From Geofilum rhodophaeum (GTDB lineage Bacteria > Bacteroidota > Bacteroidia > Bacteroidales > Marinilabiliaceae): DNA of 64,000 bases. The translations under genes were made by a program, and so were the position numbers. The stretch lies in the NCBI RefSeq assembly GCF_002210225.1, contig NZ_MWUJ01000004.1:62001-126000 (forward strand), given 5' to 3'. Shown piece after piece: positions 27,823 through 37,336 of the stretch; position 1 is the stretch's first letter; every line of letters begins with the position of its first letter. Under the pieces are notes generated by a model that searched no databases, was not told the origin of the DNA, and saw only the letters and a list, made by a program, of their open reading frames with translations.

Positions 27823-29298
27823 TTACTGCTCCCCCTCCTGAAATACCCGTCGTAAATCCTCATCGGGCTCTACCACATTGTAAAACTGCCAAAAATGCGG
27901 ATCAAAGGCCCCCAGCTGTTCCGACAACACGTAATCCGGACGGTAGGCCTCCGACCAGGAAATGCGCTGGCGACCGTCGGCGGGAGCAAAATCGCTCACC
28001 AACAATTCCGAAACAGTGGCAAAAAGACTGCGTTGCCGCCGATCGCGGTCGTTGACGCGCAGACTGACCTCCCCCCTTACCCTGGAGAGCACCCATTGCC
28101 CTTTCCAGGGGCGATAAGCCAAATGATAGCGAGCCAGCACCGGGCGTGTTCTGAAGCGTCGAGAGTCGCGACGCACCAAGTAGGAACGACTGCGCCGGAT
28201 AGAGGCAGGAGTCAGCTCAAAATCGACACTCACCACGGCACGGCTCTCCTTGTCGATCCGCAGCTCTCCCCTGTAAAACAGTCCCTCCTCATCGCTTAGG
28301 GGTTCAAAACCTATCCGATAAAGCATCCGGTTATTATCCACATCTACCCCCTTGTACAAATAACGGTAAGCCGAAACGCCCTCCTTATCGGGCAAAAAAT
28401 CGCCATTGCGCACAACATCCACCTGAGCAAAATGAAAGGGTCCGCCCAGCAACTTGAACTGCACCACCTCCATATCACGAGCCGTAGCACCCTTACGCCC
28501 CTTTACAAAGCGAACCCGCTCGCTTGCAAAACCGGAGTGATAAGAAGGTTTATAAATGTCTACCACCGCCTCGGACACCTCAACATACTCGTCGTCCTGA
28601 CGAATTGTTTCCCGGAAAAAGGCGGTCAGTAAAAAGGGCTCGGAGGGATAGTTCTGTGCCAATCGACGGCGAACGGAGCGCATCAATTGGTCGGGATCGG
28701 TGTACAAAACCTGCACCTCGGGCAGGTGAATGGAATAATCCTTAAGCGCCACCTGCAAAGCACTGTCATTTTGGGGAAGCGAAAAACGTTCACTCACAAA
28801 ACCCAGAGAAGAAAAAACCAGTGTTTCTCCGATAAAAGAACGGGGATAGCGCAACACAAAACGCCCCTCGTCGTTGGTGCTTGTCCCTAGGGCCCGGCCT
28901 TCCACGCCAACATTTACCATGGGCAGTCCCCCGGAACCATCGGCGGCCATAACTCTTCCACTGACTTCGACCAAGGCAGAGGGGCGACTGCCGGGCGTGC
29001 TGCGCCCAACAATAACCTGCTGGCCCATAAAAACGACCTCGAGATTTCGTGGCCCCGACAGTAAGGCCGTAATCCATTGTTTATCGAAGCCTTCGGGCAA
29101 GGCGCTGCTTACGAGACTGTCGCGACGGAGCACTGCTGCGTCGTAGGCAAAATCCAGGTCGTAACGCAGGGCCAGACTATCCATCACCTCGCCCAGAGGA
29201 ACCAACTCCTCTGCCTCCTGCGCCCTAAGCAAAGAAAAGGGAACCAGCGTTATCCATAAAGACAGCGCCCATAGCCAGCTGTGGTTTGCCATAGTCAT
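27823..29298 (-). CDS. STN plus carboxypeptidase-regulatory-like exported protein
   Basis: 491 aa with signal peptide (ending LLRAQ). Residues about 30-97 are an STN domain (LVPLGEVMDSLALRYDLDFA), the part of signalling TonB-dependent receptors that contacts the FecR protein. Residues about 108-190 are a carboxypeptidase-regulatory-like beta-sandwich (GRVMAADGSGGLPMVNVGVE, NDEGRFVLRYP). The remaining 300 residues are of a type often annotated only as carboxypeptidase-like regulatory domain protein, with FLLTAFFRETIRQ and LFYRGELRIDKESRAVVSVD. There is no plug or barrel. It lies last in a sigma-FecR-STN operon, so it probably signals to that FecR without being a transporter itself. Confidence 0.8.
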   Translation of the reverse strand: MTMANHSWLWALSLWITLVPFSLLRAQEAEELVPLGEVMDSLALRYDLDFAYDAAVLRRDSLVSSALPEGFDKQWITALLSGPRNLEVVFMGQQVIVGRSTPGSRPSALVEVSGRVMAADGSGGLPMVNVGVEGRALGTSTNDEGRFVLRYPRSFIGETLVFSSLGFVSERFSLPQNDSALQVALKDYSIHLPEVQVLYTDPDQLMRSVRRRLAQNYPSEPFLLTAFFRETIRQDDEYVEVSEAVVDIYKPSYHSGFASERVRFVKGRKGATARDMEVVQFKLLGGPFHFAQVDVVRNGDFLPDKEGVSAYRYLYKGVDVDNNRMLYRIGFEPLSDEEGLFYRGELRIDKESRAVVSVDFELTPASIRRSRSYLVRRDSRRFRTRPVLARYHLAYRPWKGQWVLSRVRGEVSLRVNDRDRRQRSLFATVSELLVSDFAPADGRQRISWSEAYRPDYVLSEQLGAFDPHFWQFYNVVEPDEDLRRVFQEGEQ

Positions 29299-29393
29299 GC
29301 TTAAAGCTACAAAAAACAGCCCTTATTAAGGCAGATCGACAAGAAACTTCTGCTCCATACCTTTAGGAAGCACTCATCGGCAGAATAATGAAC

Positions 29394-30371
29394 TTATTTT
29401 CGACTGAGAACCACTACGCCATTGACCGTATGCTGCTCCAGCTGAAAGGTGGTGCAAAGTACCTCCACCACGTGTTCGAAGGACTGATGACTGAAACTGC
29501 CTCCTAATTTTTCTTCAAAAATAGTAGGGTGGTCGGCCGTAATGGGACGTCGATAGGTCCGTTCCAGCGTTTGAAACACCTCCGAAAGCGGTGTGTCTTC
29601 AAAAATAAGCTGCCCGGTTTTCCAGGCCAGATAATTGCGGTTGAGCGCTACCTGCTCCAGACGCTTGGTGCTGCGGTGAAAAACAAGCCCCTCTCCCTTC
29701 TGCAAAAGAATATGTTCGCTGCCCTCCAAACCGGAATGCACTTCTACGCGACCGCTGCCCACTTCTACAGAAACGCCAGTCGGTTCGGGCCAGGAACGGA
29801 CATTGAATGCGGTTCCGACCACCTTTACAAGCAAGTCCTCCGTTTCAACATAAAAGGGCCGCCCCCCTTGTGCTTCCACCTCAAACCAGGCCTCCCCATG
29901 CAGATACACCCTGCGCTCATGCGGACCAAATTCCTCCGGGAAAGATAAGCGACTGTTGGCATTTAAACTAACCCGGGTACCATCCTCAAGCACCACCTCC
30001 TGAATATCTTCACCTCCGGCCGTTACCAGCAATTCTGGCTGATTCGCAGCAGGAGTCCACAGCAAGGGCAGCAGCAAGGCCAGGAGCAGCACAGCGGCCG
30101 CAGCCAGACTCAAAGCCAGTGTGCGCTCTTTCAACAGAAAGAGCGGCGAATGGATTTTCCTTTGCAAACGTGTCCAGGCCACATCACAGTCCCTACGGTC
30201 GACTTCCTCAGTTCCAGCCGCATCCCAAACCCAAAGCCACTGCGCCCAGTCGCTCCGGTAGTCCGCGTCAACAGCCAGGCTGATCCGGTGTCTCTCTTTT
30301 TCCGACTCGGAGGCTTCTCCGGCCAACAATCTTGCGGCCAAGGCTGCATCAATACCAGTCGTTTGTTTCAT
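29394..30371 (-). CDS. FecR-family anti-sigma factor
   Basis: Membrane anti-sigma factor of 325 aa (ATG at 30371, 13 bp after the sigma stop; a GTG seven codons upstream would overlap it). Cytosolic N-terminal part, one membrane segment (about residues 81-102, LALSLAAAAVLLLALLLPLL), the FecR domain (VVLEDGTRVSLNANSRLSFP, RVYLHGEAWFEVEAQGGRPF) and a C-terminal DUF4974 domain (DTPLSEVFQTLERTYRRPIT). It holds the upstream sigma factor inactive until an STN domain contacts it from the periplasm; the STN protein is encoded next. Confidence 0.93.
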   Translation of the reverse strand: MKQTTGIDAALAARLLAGEASESEKERHRISLAVDADYRSDWAQWLWVWDAAGTEEVDRRDCDVAWTRLQRKIHSPLFLLKERTLALSLAAAAVLLLALLLPLLWTPAANQPELLVTAGGEDIQEVVLEDGTRVSLNANSRLSFPEEFGPHERRVYLHGEAWFEVEAQGGRPFYVETEDLLVKVVGTAFNVRSWPEPTGVSVEVGSGRVEVHSGLEGSEHILLQKGEGLVFHRSTKRLEQVALNRNYLAWKTGQLIFEDTPLSEVFQTLERTYRRPITADHPTIFEEKLGGSFSHQSFEHVVEVLCTTFQLEQHTVNGVVVLSRK

Positions 30372-30384
30372 GCTGCGGATATTA

Positions 30385-30927
30385 TTAATCACTTACTTCA
30401 CTGTTCTTAAGGACCTGGGGCAGACTGCTGCGTAGAAACTGCAGGGCTTTCCCCATTTGCGCTTCTACTGTTTTAACCGACAACCCCAACTGCGTTGCAA
30501 TCTCCCGGTATTTGAGTCCATCCAGGCGACTCATTTTAAAGATGCGCCGGCGCTGTTCGGGAAGGGCATCGATCAAAAGTCGCACCACCTCTTCCCGCTG
30601 CTCGTCCACCTCATCGACCTCTTCTTCGGCCATGGGCGGAAGCAGCTCCAGGGAAGATTGTCGTTGATGCTGCATTAAAAAAGTGAGACTTTTGTTGTGG
30701 GTGGCACGCAAAAGATAGGGTTTGATCTGCTTTACTTTCAACCTTTTTCGCCCCTCCCAGATATTGGCAAAAACCAGCTGTACCACATCTTCCGCTGCAG
30801 CTTTGTCGCCCACAATTTTGCAAGCGTAGCGAAGCAAAAGCCTGTAGTGCGTGCGAAACACTGTCTCAAACGCACCAGCGTCTCCCGCAGCCAAACGCTC
30901 CATCAATTCCTGGTCGGCATTACCCAT
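30385..30927 (-). CDS. ECF sigma-70 factor (FecI-like)
   Basis: 180 aa from the ATG at 30927; a GTG at 30939 would add four residues. Region 2 (YRLLLRYACKIVGDKAAAED, VFANIWEGRKRLKVKQIKPY) and region 4 (LPEQRRRIFKMSRLDGLKYR with the helix-turn-helix LGLSVKTVEAQMGKALQFL) are complete. First of the sigma/FecR/STN trio. Its start is only 45 bp after the stop of the LamG-nuclease gene, so read-through from that gene is possible. Confidence 0.92.
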   Translation of the reverse strand: MGNADQELMERLAAGDAGAFETVFRTHYRLLLRYACKIVGDKAAAEDVVQLVFANIWEGRKRLKVKQIKPYLLRATHNKSLTFLMQHQRQSSLELLPPMAEEEVDEVDEQREEVVRLLIDALPEQRRRIFKMSRLDGLKYREIATQLGLSVKTVEAQMGKALQFLRSSLPQVLKNSEVSD

Positions 30928-30972
30928 AGCAACAGCCACTTTGTTAACAGACTCCCGGGGAGTAAAAAACCC

Positions 30973-32586
30973 TTACTCCTTCCAATCAAAAACGACCACA
31001 ACGGCAGCATGGTCAGAAGGAAAACCAAGGCGATGCTGGTCAACAATACGTGCCGAAGTGGGACTTACCGTATTTCCGTGGTAAAAAATAAAGTTAACCC
31101 GGTCGTGCAGCACTTCTTTAAAGCGCGGCGACCAGGTAAAACCGGGCTCTTGAACCGGATCCGGAAAAATCTCCCGGTAAGCATCTGAAAATCCTGAGTT
31201 TTCAAGAATTTGTGTGGCCGGAAAGGGAAGCACCAAATTGTGGCGCTTGCTGCGATTGGCTTCCACCCAGTCGAGATGCGAACCGGAATTAAAATCACCG
31301 GCCAATATTACAGGAACCCGATCGTTGCGGTCCAAAAGCGCTTGCAATTCCCACGAAATATAACGCATCTCAGCGCCGCGTGACTCCTGCTCGCGCAACA
31401 AAACCGAATCGGCACTGGCATTGCCCGACATAATGTAGGGCGCCAGATTAGGCAAATAACTAAGATAAAGGGGACAAAAAACGACTTGTTGCTGGCGGGG
31501 CAGTTCTATGGTAACCGCACCGGCGTGACGGGGGCGATACACATCGTAGGTCTGACCCAAAGGATAACGACTCAGCACAGCCAAGCCTTCGCTGCGCTGA
31601 TAATAGTAAAAATCAAGCATGTCGGCGATCAGGGGACCGCTGGCAAAACCTTCCTGAATGGCCACCAAATCGGCACCACTTTCGGCAATCATATCGGCCA
31701 TGCGTCGGGGTCCAACAAAACGTCCCTCACGCATGCCACCACCCCAAAGGTTCCAGGTCATTACTGTTAAGGAATCCGGCAGGCGCCTCGGCATGGTCTT
31801 CACCGGTTTGCGGTACTGCGCAAAAAGGGCAGCCACCTGATCCGAACTCAGCACTCTGCTCCAGAGACTCAGCTCATCCAGGCTGCCATTGAAAGCCTCC
31901 ATAACCGGGTCCAGGGCAAGGGGACTCGCCCCCAGAAATATCTCCCGGTCAAACACTTCCAACTCTTGTTGAGGGAGGGTATACACCGCGCGATTTACCC
32001 CATCGTAATACAGGCGAACCTCCCGCGTGTTAAAATCTATGGAAAAACCAATCTGATGCCAGGCTCCATCATTCAATGGCTGCCGCTCGGGACTTGCCTT
32101 ATACCGGGTTTGCTCCACCCCATCAGAAAACCACCAGCTCCAGGAGCCGCATTCTTCCGTTTTTATTTCCCAGCCTTTGGCGTCGAAATCATCACCGTCC
32201 GCCATCTGAGCGGCCACGGTATAACTGTTGTAATCAATGGGCGACTTTTTAACCCACAACAAAAAAGTAAGTCCCGGATAATCGACCAGCGAAGTACGAT
32301 GCGTATTGCTTAAAACCAAGGGCTTACGAAAAACGGCACTGTCCGACAAATCAAGAGCAGCACCATCCAAACCTCGACCATAAGACACATTGCCATCGCC
32401 TCTAAATCCCAGGGGCAAAATACCACGATTCACCACCTCCCCGTTAAAATCAAGCGCCACCAATGGCATTGCGGGCAAAGGCGTCTCCTTCTTCCCGAAA
32501 TCACAAGCCACCAAAGCACCCATCAACCCCGCCGCCATTGCGAAGGCCCTAAAAACCCTATTTCCTAACAGTACTGAAACACTCAT
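30973..32586 (-). CDS. Lipoprotein: LamG domain fused to EEP-family hydrolase
   Basis: 537 aa. A lipobox (GALVAC, Cys28) predicts a lipid anchor. Residues about 75-250 form a LamG/concanavalin-like beta-sandwich (GLTFLLWVKKSPIDYNSY, WHQIGFSIDFNTREVRLYYD, GSLDELSLWSRVLSSDQVAA). Residues about 270-537 are an endonuclease/exonuclease/phosphatase domain with the metal- and substrate-binding set MTWNLWGG, LVAIQE, ILAGDFNSGSHLDW and FPSDHAAVVVVF all present, so it should be active on DNA, a phosphoester or a phospholipid. Located just before the sigma/FecR/STN trio on the same strand. Substrate not predictable. Confidence 0.85.
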   Translation of the reverse strand: MSVSVLLGNRVFRAFAMAAGLMGALVACDFGKKETPLPAMPLVALDFNGEVVNRGILPLGFRGDGNVSYGRGLDGAALDLSDSAVFRKPLVLSNTHRTSLVDYPGLTFLLWVKKSPIDYNSYTVAAQMADGDDFDAKGWEIKTEECGSWSWWFSDGVEQTRYKASPERQPLNDGAWHQIGFSIDFNTREVRLYYDGVNRAVYTLPQQELEVFDREIFLGASPLALDPVMEAFNGSLDELSLWSRVLSSDQVAALFAQYRKPVKTMPRRLPDSLTVMTWNLWGGGMREGRFVGPRRMADMIAESGADLVAIQEGFASGPLIADMLDFYYYQRSEGLAVLSRYPLGQTYDVYRPRHAGAVTIELPRQQQVVFCPLYLSYLPNLAPYIMSGNASADSVLLREQESRGAEMRYISWELQALLDRNDRVPVILAGDFNSGSHLDWVEANRSKRHNLVLPFPATQILENSGFSDAYREIFPDPVQEPGFTWSPRFKEVLHDRVNFIFYHGNTVSPTSARIVDQHRLGFPSDHAAVVVVFDWKE

Positions 32587-32604
32587 AATACCGTCTTTAA
32601 AATT

Positions 32605-32901
32605 TATAACACCCAGGACTGAAGTCCTGGGCCATGATTGGGAAAGAGCGGTGTGCCCCCGATAGGGGCACGGACCATAAACGGGACTGAAATCCCGATC
32701 GAGGCGCTGCCTCGATATATCTACGGCGGCTCCGCCGCCGTGCGGACTTCAGTCCGCTTTCCAGAACAGGCGCTTCGCGCCTGACCACTTCCTCCCAGTC
32801 ATAACCCAGGGTTTCAACCCTGGGATCAGCGAGGGCCCATCTGCGAGAGCCAGACCTGCCCTCTGGGGCCAGACCTGCCCTCTGGGGCCAGACCGGCCCC
32901 A
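32605..32901. repeat. Cluster of short palindromes and a 19-bp tandem repeat
   Basis: About 300 bp without a gene but full of perfect or near-perfect inverted repeats, each 14-20 bp: 32612-32631 (CCCAGGACTGAAGTCCTGGG), 32653-32671, 32682-32697, 32697-32716, 32723-32741, 32742-32757 (GCGGACTTCAGTCCGC), 32767-32783 and 32805-32824 (CCCAGGGTTTCAACCCTGGG). Three or four share a centre of the form ACTgaAGT or CTTCAG. Then CCAGACCTGCCCTCTGGGG repeats with a 19-bp period two and a half times (32850-32900). This resembles REP-like or decayed palindromic mobile repeats; it may also act as a transcription barrier between the hybrid kinase (ends at 32919) and the LamG gene. Confidence 0.75.
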
Positions 32902-32918
32902 GCCAGCCGCGTAGTGGC

Positions 32919-35900
32919 CTACCAGCCCTCCTCCAGGCGACGCACCAACTGCGCCACCCCGGCCAATAAGGTCTCCAGCTTCAGACTAAAATCCGCCTCC
33001 TCCGCCTTAAATGCCGCCTCCACCTCAATGGCCAAGGGATACAAGTCCACCGCCTCCATGGTACCCACAATGCCTTTAAGGGAGTGCAACACCCTGGCCA
33101 TCGTCTCATGATCGCCTGCCTGCTGTAACTCCTGTATGCTTTCACCAAAATGTTGGTAGTCGTGACAAAATCCTTTAAGCAAGCGCTTGTACAAATCGCT
33201 GCGTCCGCCCATGCGTCTGATTCCGGCTTGCACATCCAGTCCCTCAATATCCGGAAAATCTACACGGACTTCCTCCCCAACGGCAGCGACTGCAGGACCC
33301 TCATCCTCCAGACCAAAAACCATCCGGTAAATCACTCTGAACAGATCCTCCGGATCAATGGGCTTGGCAATCATCCCGGACATGCCCGCCTGCAAACACA
33401 GGCCCTCCACATCGCCAAAGGCCTCGGCGGTCATGGCGGCCACGGGGACCTCTTCCCAACCCTCAATTTTCTTTATCTTTCGTGTAGCGGAATAGCCATC
33501 CATTTCAGGCATATTAATGTCCATCAGCACAATATCGAACGGACACTCGCCCTTGGAGGAACGAGCCAAATCAAGAGCCTCTTTCCCCCCGGAAACCACC
33601 TCTGCTTTAACGCCTGCCATATCCAGCAGCTCTATGGCAAGACTCCGGTTGCTGGCCGTATCGTCCACCACCAGGGCATGTACCGGTCCCTTTTCACGCA
33701 ACAACTCACGATACACGCGTTTGCGACCAATGGGCTCTGCATCCATAACACCTCCGCCCAAAACATCCATCAAACAATCAAAAAGCATGGAGTAATTGGC
33801 CGGCTTACTGAGCAGTACCGGGTCGCCAAAGGCGGCAGCCAGGCGGTGCATACTGCTTTCATTAAAAGGCGTAGACAAAAACACCAGGTGCTCATAACCC
33901 GCGCTGTAATCCTTCAGCATGCCCAACTCTTCAGTATGCTCTCCAAATATATTGGTATCCAAAAACAGTATCCTGTAACATTCGGTCTGTTCCCTCCTTT
34001 CCAACTCCCGCCATAAAACCTTAGCCCCATTTACCCGGCGCACACTAAAACCAAAATCCTGCAACATGTGCTCCAGACTCTTGGCCGACGAGCGGTTGGC
34101 ATCGGCAATTAAAACCGTATCGCCCTCCCCTTCGAAGGCATGCACCATCTGCTCCTTTTTTTGCACCGACTGGCGACCCAGTTTAACGGTAAAGGAGAAA
34201 ATACTGCCCACGCCGTACTCACTGTCCACCCATATTTTCCCGCCCATCAAACTGGTCAGGCGCTTACAAATGGCCAAACCCAGACCGGTACCTCCGTATT
34301 TACGGGTGATGGACACATCGGCCTGCGAAAAGGCTTTAAACAGGTTCTGCTTTTGCTCCTCCTTTAAGCCAATACCGGTATCGCTCACCGAAAAGAATAA
34401 AACCAAATGATCCTCCTTCTCTTCCTGCACACGTACCTTAACAAGGACCTCCCCCTGATCGGTAAATTTTATGGCATTGTTCACCAAATTCACCAACACC
34501 TGTTCAATCCGAAGGGGATCGCCCACCAAATTCAAGGGCACATTGGGCGCGTAATCGAAGACCAGGTTCAAGCCCTTTTCGTTGGCGCGGAAATAGACAA
34601 TGTCGGCCAGGTTCTGCATCACACCCTCCAAATCGAAGTCGATTTGTTCGAGTTCCAGACGGCCAGCCTCTATTTTCGAGAAGTCGAGAATATCGTTGAT
34701 GATCCCCAAAAGCGAACGCGATGAGGATTGGATGCGCTTGAGGTAATCGGAGTGCCCGGGCACATCAATTTTCTCGAGGCCCAGGTGCGTCCAACCAATG
34801 ATGGCGTTCAGCGGTGTGCGGATTTCGTGACTCATACGGGCCAGAAAATCGCTCTTCGCCTTGGTGGCGTTTTCCGCAGCCTCCTTGGCCTTCTGCAACT
34901 CTTCGGCACCGGCATTCCGTGCCAACACAATACCCAAAGTAGTGGCAAAGGCCTTAAACAGCGTTTTGTGCGATTCGTTCCACGAGCCCCCTCTTACCCC
35001 GTAGGCAAAGCCAATGAAACCCCAGAAGTGCTTTTGCACAAAAACCGGTTGCAAAAGCATGCCAGAGGCATTCATCCGACGCAGGAACAGTTGCTCGGCC
35101 TGCTCTGCCTGCCGCATACTCACCACCACTTCCTTCTTCTCACTCAGGCGATAAAACCAGGTGGTGGAAACCGACTCATAGGACAGACCAGCCATATCTT
35201 CCCGCCGTACCGGCTCCAAAAGCGTGCGGTCCCATTCTACCAGGTGACGCATGGCAATTTTTCCACTGGCATCGGAACGCTCATTTACAAAAACAAAGGC
35301 GCTGTCCACACCAGCCCCCTCACCCATTACGCGCAAGGCCTTGAGCATGGCGACTTCAGGCTCATTGTTGGCAATCAGCTCCTTCACAGCTTCCGAAACC
35401 CCCTCCAGCAATTTGTCGCGCAACATCAATTCCGACATGGCATCTTTTTGCGCAGTAATGTCGATGATGACGCCTTGAAGGGTGACTTTTGTCGAATCCG
35501 GCTCGTACACCGGCAATCCCTTTTCGTACACCCATTTGCGCTGACCATAGAGGTCGCGCACCCGGTATTCAATTTCATAGGGACGCTGACGCAGCACCGC
35601 CTGACGAATCTGGTCCCTGACCTTATGCACATCCTCGGGATCGATAAAAGGCATAATGCTCTGACCTTCGCTGATAAATGCATCGATACCCAGTCCAATG
35701 AGCTTTTCTACCCCTCCGCTTACAAAAAGCATGGTGCGGCGGGCGTCGTTTTGACAGTGATACACAATACCTGGGACGTTGCTGACTATATTGTGGTAGT
35801 TTTCACGACTTCGCTCAAGCTCCGACAAGGCACGACGCAGGTCGGTAATGTCGGTGGACACGCAAACCAGCGAAACGGTTTGTCCCTCTGCATCCTGTAT

Positions 35901-37235
35901 GGGAAACTTGTTGGAAAGAAAAATACGACGTCCATCGGCGCCGGGTATAAATTCCTCAATCTGCACAGCCTTTCCATTGCCCAGCACATCGGCATCGTTG
36001 CGACTGATGGCCTCGGCATAATCGGGGGGAAATACCGCCTCGTCGGTCTTTCCGATGATGCGGTGCGCCTCAACACCCAGAATTTCCTCCATAGGCTGGT
36101 TTATGAGGGTATAACGCCCCTGCAAATCCTTCACATAAATCAGGGAGGCACTGTTGTTGATGATGTCGTTGAGCAGTTTCCTGTTTTCACGCAGGAGTCG
36201 GTCCTTCTCCTCACGCAACTTTTCATCCTTACGCAACCTTCGGATAAAACGGTAGGCCATAAACACCCCTACGCCCAATGCAAACACCAGAATGCTTAAG
36301 AGGAGCCACAGACTGAGGGCCGACCACCGCTCCATCGCAAAGGATTGAAGGCGGTTGGCGCGCTCTCCGGCGTATTGAAGACTCAGGGCGCTGTTGATCA
36401 TCAAATCCTGGGCCTCCTGCAAGTGGTGAATGGATACCGCCAGGCCAACCATCACTTCCTGATACGCCGCCAAATCACTGCCCAACTGCCGCAGCGCCTT
36501 TGCTGCCCTGGAATCGGGCGCCACCACATCGGCAGGGGGCAGCAACAATCGAATGCGCTGAAAAATGGTGCGGACCGAGTCGGGCACCACCACGCTTTGT
36601 GGATAGTTCCATATTTGTTTTTCGGCCTCCTTCAAATGCAACAATTGAAAAAGGAGGTCGTTGCGGGGATCGATGCTGCCACCGGCTCCGGCACTGCTCA
36701 AGCGGGGCAATGGTTCCCTGGCTGCCAAAAACACCCGCTGAAAAAGTTGGTCCATGCGCTGCTCCGACTGAAGGCGTCGCGCCTTCAGTTCGGTAAACAT
36801 GCTCCAATAAATATTGAAGTCCTGAATCCATTGGTCCACATCCTCCAGCTCCAACCTGCTCTGATGGTACAAACGGCTTTCGCGAGCTTTGTGCAGGGCC
36901 TGCTCAATTTCAAGGGTGAGACTGTCGACCTGGCCCATGTGCAGGGTATCGCTGCTGAGCGAATAACTCTTGGTTTCAATGCGAGCCAGGTAAATTTGAT
37001 GCAAGAGCTTGTCTACCTTTTCGGTACTGTCAATCCAGTCGTTCAACCGCAGCACCCCAAAAACAGTTGCTCCCGACACCGTAACCAGCAACAACAGCAT
37101 AAGTATGTAACCACGGTACACCTTTTTACTGATGGAACTTTGCTGGGCTCTAGGCCGTTGGAACAACATGGGCAAACGCATTCGAAAGAATATAATTCCC
37201 TGCAAACTTCGCAAATTTTTAGCTAAAACAGGCAT
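32919..37235 (-). CDS. Hybrid histidine kinase with PAS, GAF, receivers and HPt
   Basis: 1438-aa phosphorelay kinase. Order: membrane segment (about 43-62), periplasmic helical sensor (63-304), membrane segment (305-330), two PAS domains (about 355-470 and 480-600), a GAF domain (about 620-770), HisKA with His803 in MSHEIRTPLNAIIGW, ATPase (YGGTGLGLAICKRL), a first receiver with LFLDTN but an incomplete acidic pocket (IADAN), a second receiver with Asp1239 in VLMDINMPEMDGY, and an HPt domain with His1384 in RVLHSLKGIVGT. All parts of a BarA-like relay are in one chain. The partner regulator is not next to it. The ATG at 37235 is used; one at 37181 is possible. Not linked to a PUL; probably a global response kinase. 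Confidence 0.92.
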   Translation of the reverse strand: MPVLAKNLRSLQGIIFFRMRLPMLFQRPRAQQSSISKKVYRGYILMLLLLVTVSGATVFGVLRLNDWIDSTEKVDKLLHQIYLARIETKSYSLSSDTLHMGQVDSLTLEIEQALHKARESRLYHQSRLELEDVDQWIQDFNIYWSMFTELKARRLQSEQRMDQLFQRVFLAAREPLPRLSSAGAGGSIDPRNDLLFQLLHLKEAEKQIWNYPQSVVVPDSVRTIFQRIRLLLPPADVVAPDSRAAKALRQLGSDLAAYQEVMVGLAVSIHHLQEAQDLMINSALSLQYAGERANRLQSFAMERWSALSLWLLLSILVFALGVGVFMAYRFIRRLRKDEKLREEKDRLLRENRKLLNDIINNSASLIYVKDLQGRYTLINQPMEEILGVEAHRIIGKTDEAVFPPDYAEAISRNDADVLGNGKAVQIEEFIPGADGRRIFLSNKFPIQDAEGQTVSLVCVSTDITDLRRALSELERSRENYHNIVSNVPGIVYHCQNDARRTMLFVSGGVEKLIGLGIDAFISEGQSIMPFIDPEDVHKVRDQIRQAVLRQRPYEIEYRVRDLYGQRKWVYEKGLPVYEPDSTKVTLQGVIIDITAQKDAMSELMLRDKLLEGVSEAVKELIANNEPEVAMLKALRVMGEGAGVDSAFVFVNERSDASGKIAMRHLVEWDRTLLEPVRREDMAGLSYESVSTTWFYRLSEKKEVVVSMRQAEQAEQLFLRRMNASGMLLQPVFVQKHFWGFIGFAYGVRGGSWNESHKTLFKAFATTLGIVLARNAGAEELQKAKEAAENATKAKSDFLARMSHEIRTPLNAIIGWTHLGLEKIDVPGHSDYLKRIQSSSRSLLGIINDILDFSKIEAGRLELEQIDFDLEGVMQNLADIVYFRANEKGLNLVFDYAPNVPLNLVGDPLRIEQVLVNLVNNAIKFTDQGEVLVKVRVQEEKEDHLVLFFSVSDTGIGLKEEQKQNLFKAFSQADVSITRKYGGTGLGLAICKRLTSLMGGKIWVDSEYGVGSIFSFTVKLGRQSVQKKEQMVHAFEGEGDTVLIADANRSSAKSLEHMLQDFGFSVRRVNGAKVLWRELERREQTECYRILFLDTNIFGEHTEELGMLKDYSAGYEHLVFLSTPFNESSMHRLAAAFGDPVLLSKPANYSMLFDCLMDVLGGGVMDAEPIGRKRVYRELLREKGPVHALVVDDTASNRSLAIELLDMAGVKAEVVSGGKEALDLARSSKGECPFDIVLMDINMPEMDGYSATRKIKKIEGWEEVPVAAMTAEAFGDVEGLCLQAGMSGMIAKPIDPEDLFRVIYRMVFGLEDEGPAVAAVGEEVRVDFPDIEGLDVQAGIRRMGGRSDLYKRLLKGFCHDYQHFGESIQELQQAGDHETMARVLHSLKGIVGTMEAVDLYPLAIEVEAAFKAEEADFSLKLETLLAGVAQLVRRLEEGW

Positions 37236-37336
37236 GTAGCGCGCTTAAATATCCATAAAGGCTACATATCGCAGCAACTTACAGCCGTTTCATGACACAA
37301 AACAAAATATTATCTTGCGGCCAAAATAAATGGCCG

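Noticed and set aside
30945-30965. Palindrome ACTCCCGGGGAGT between sigma and LamG-nuclease genes
   Set aside because: Loop of one base and no T-run in the direction of transcription; not a convincing terminator.
34728-36299. Open frame of 523 codons opposite the hybrid kinase
   Set aside because: Antisense shadow; the kinase on the other strand has intact domains throughout.
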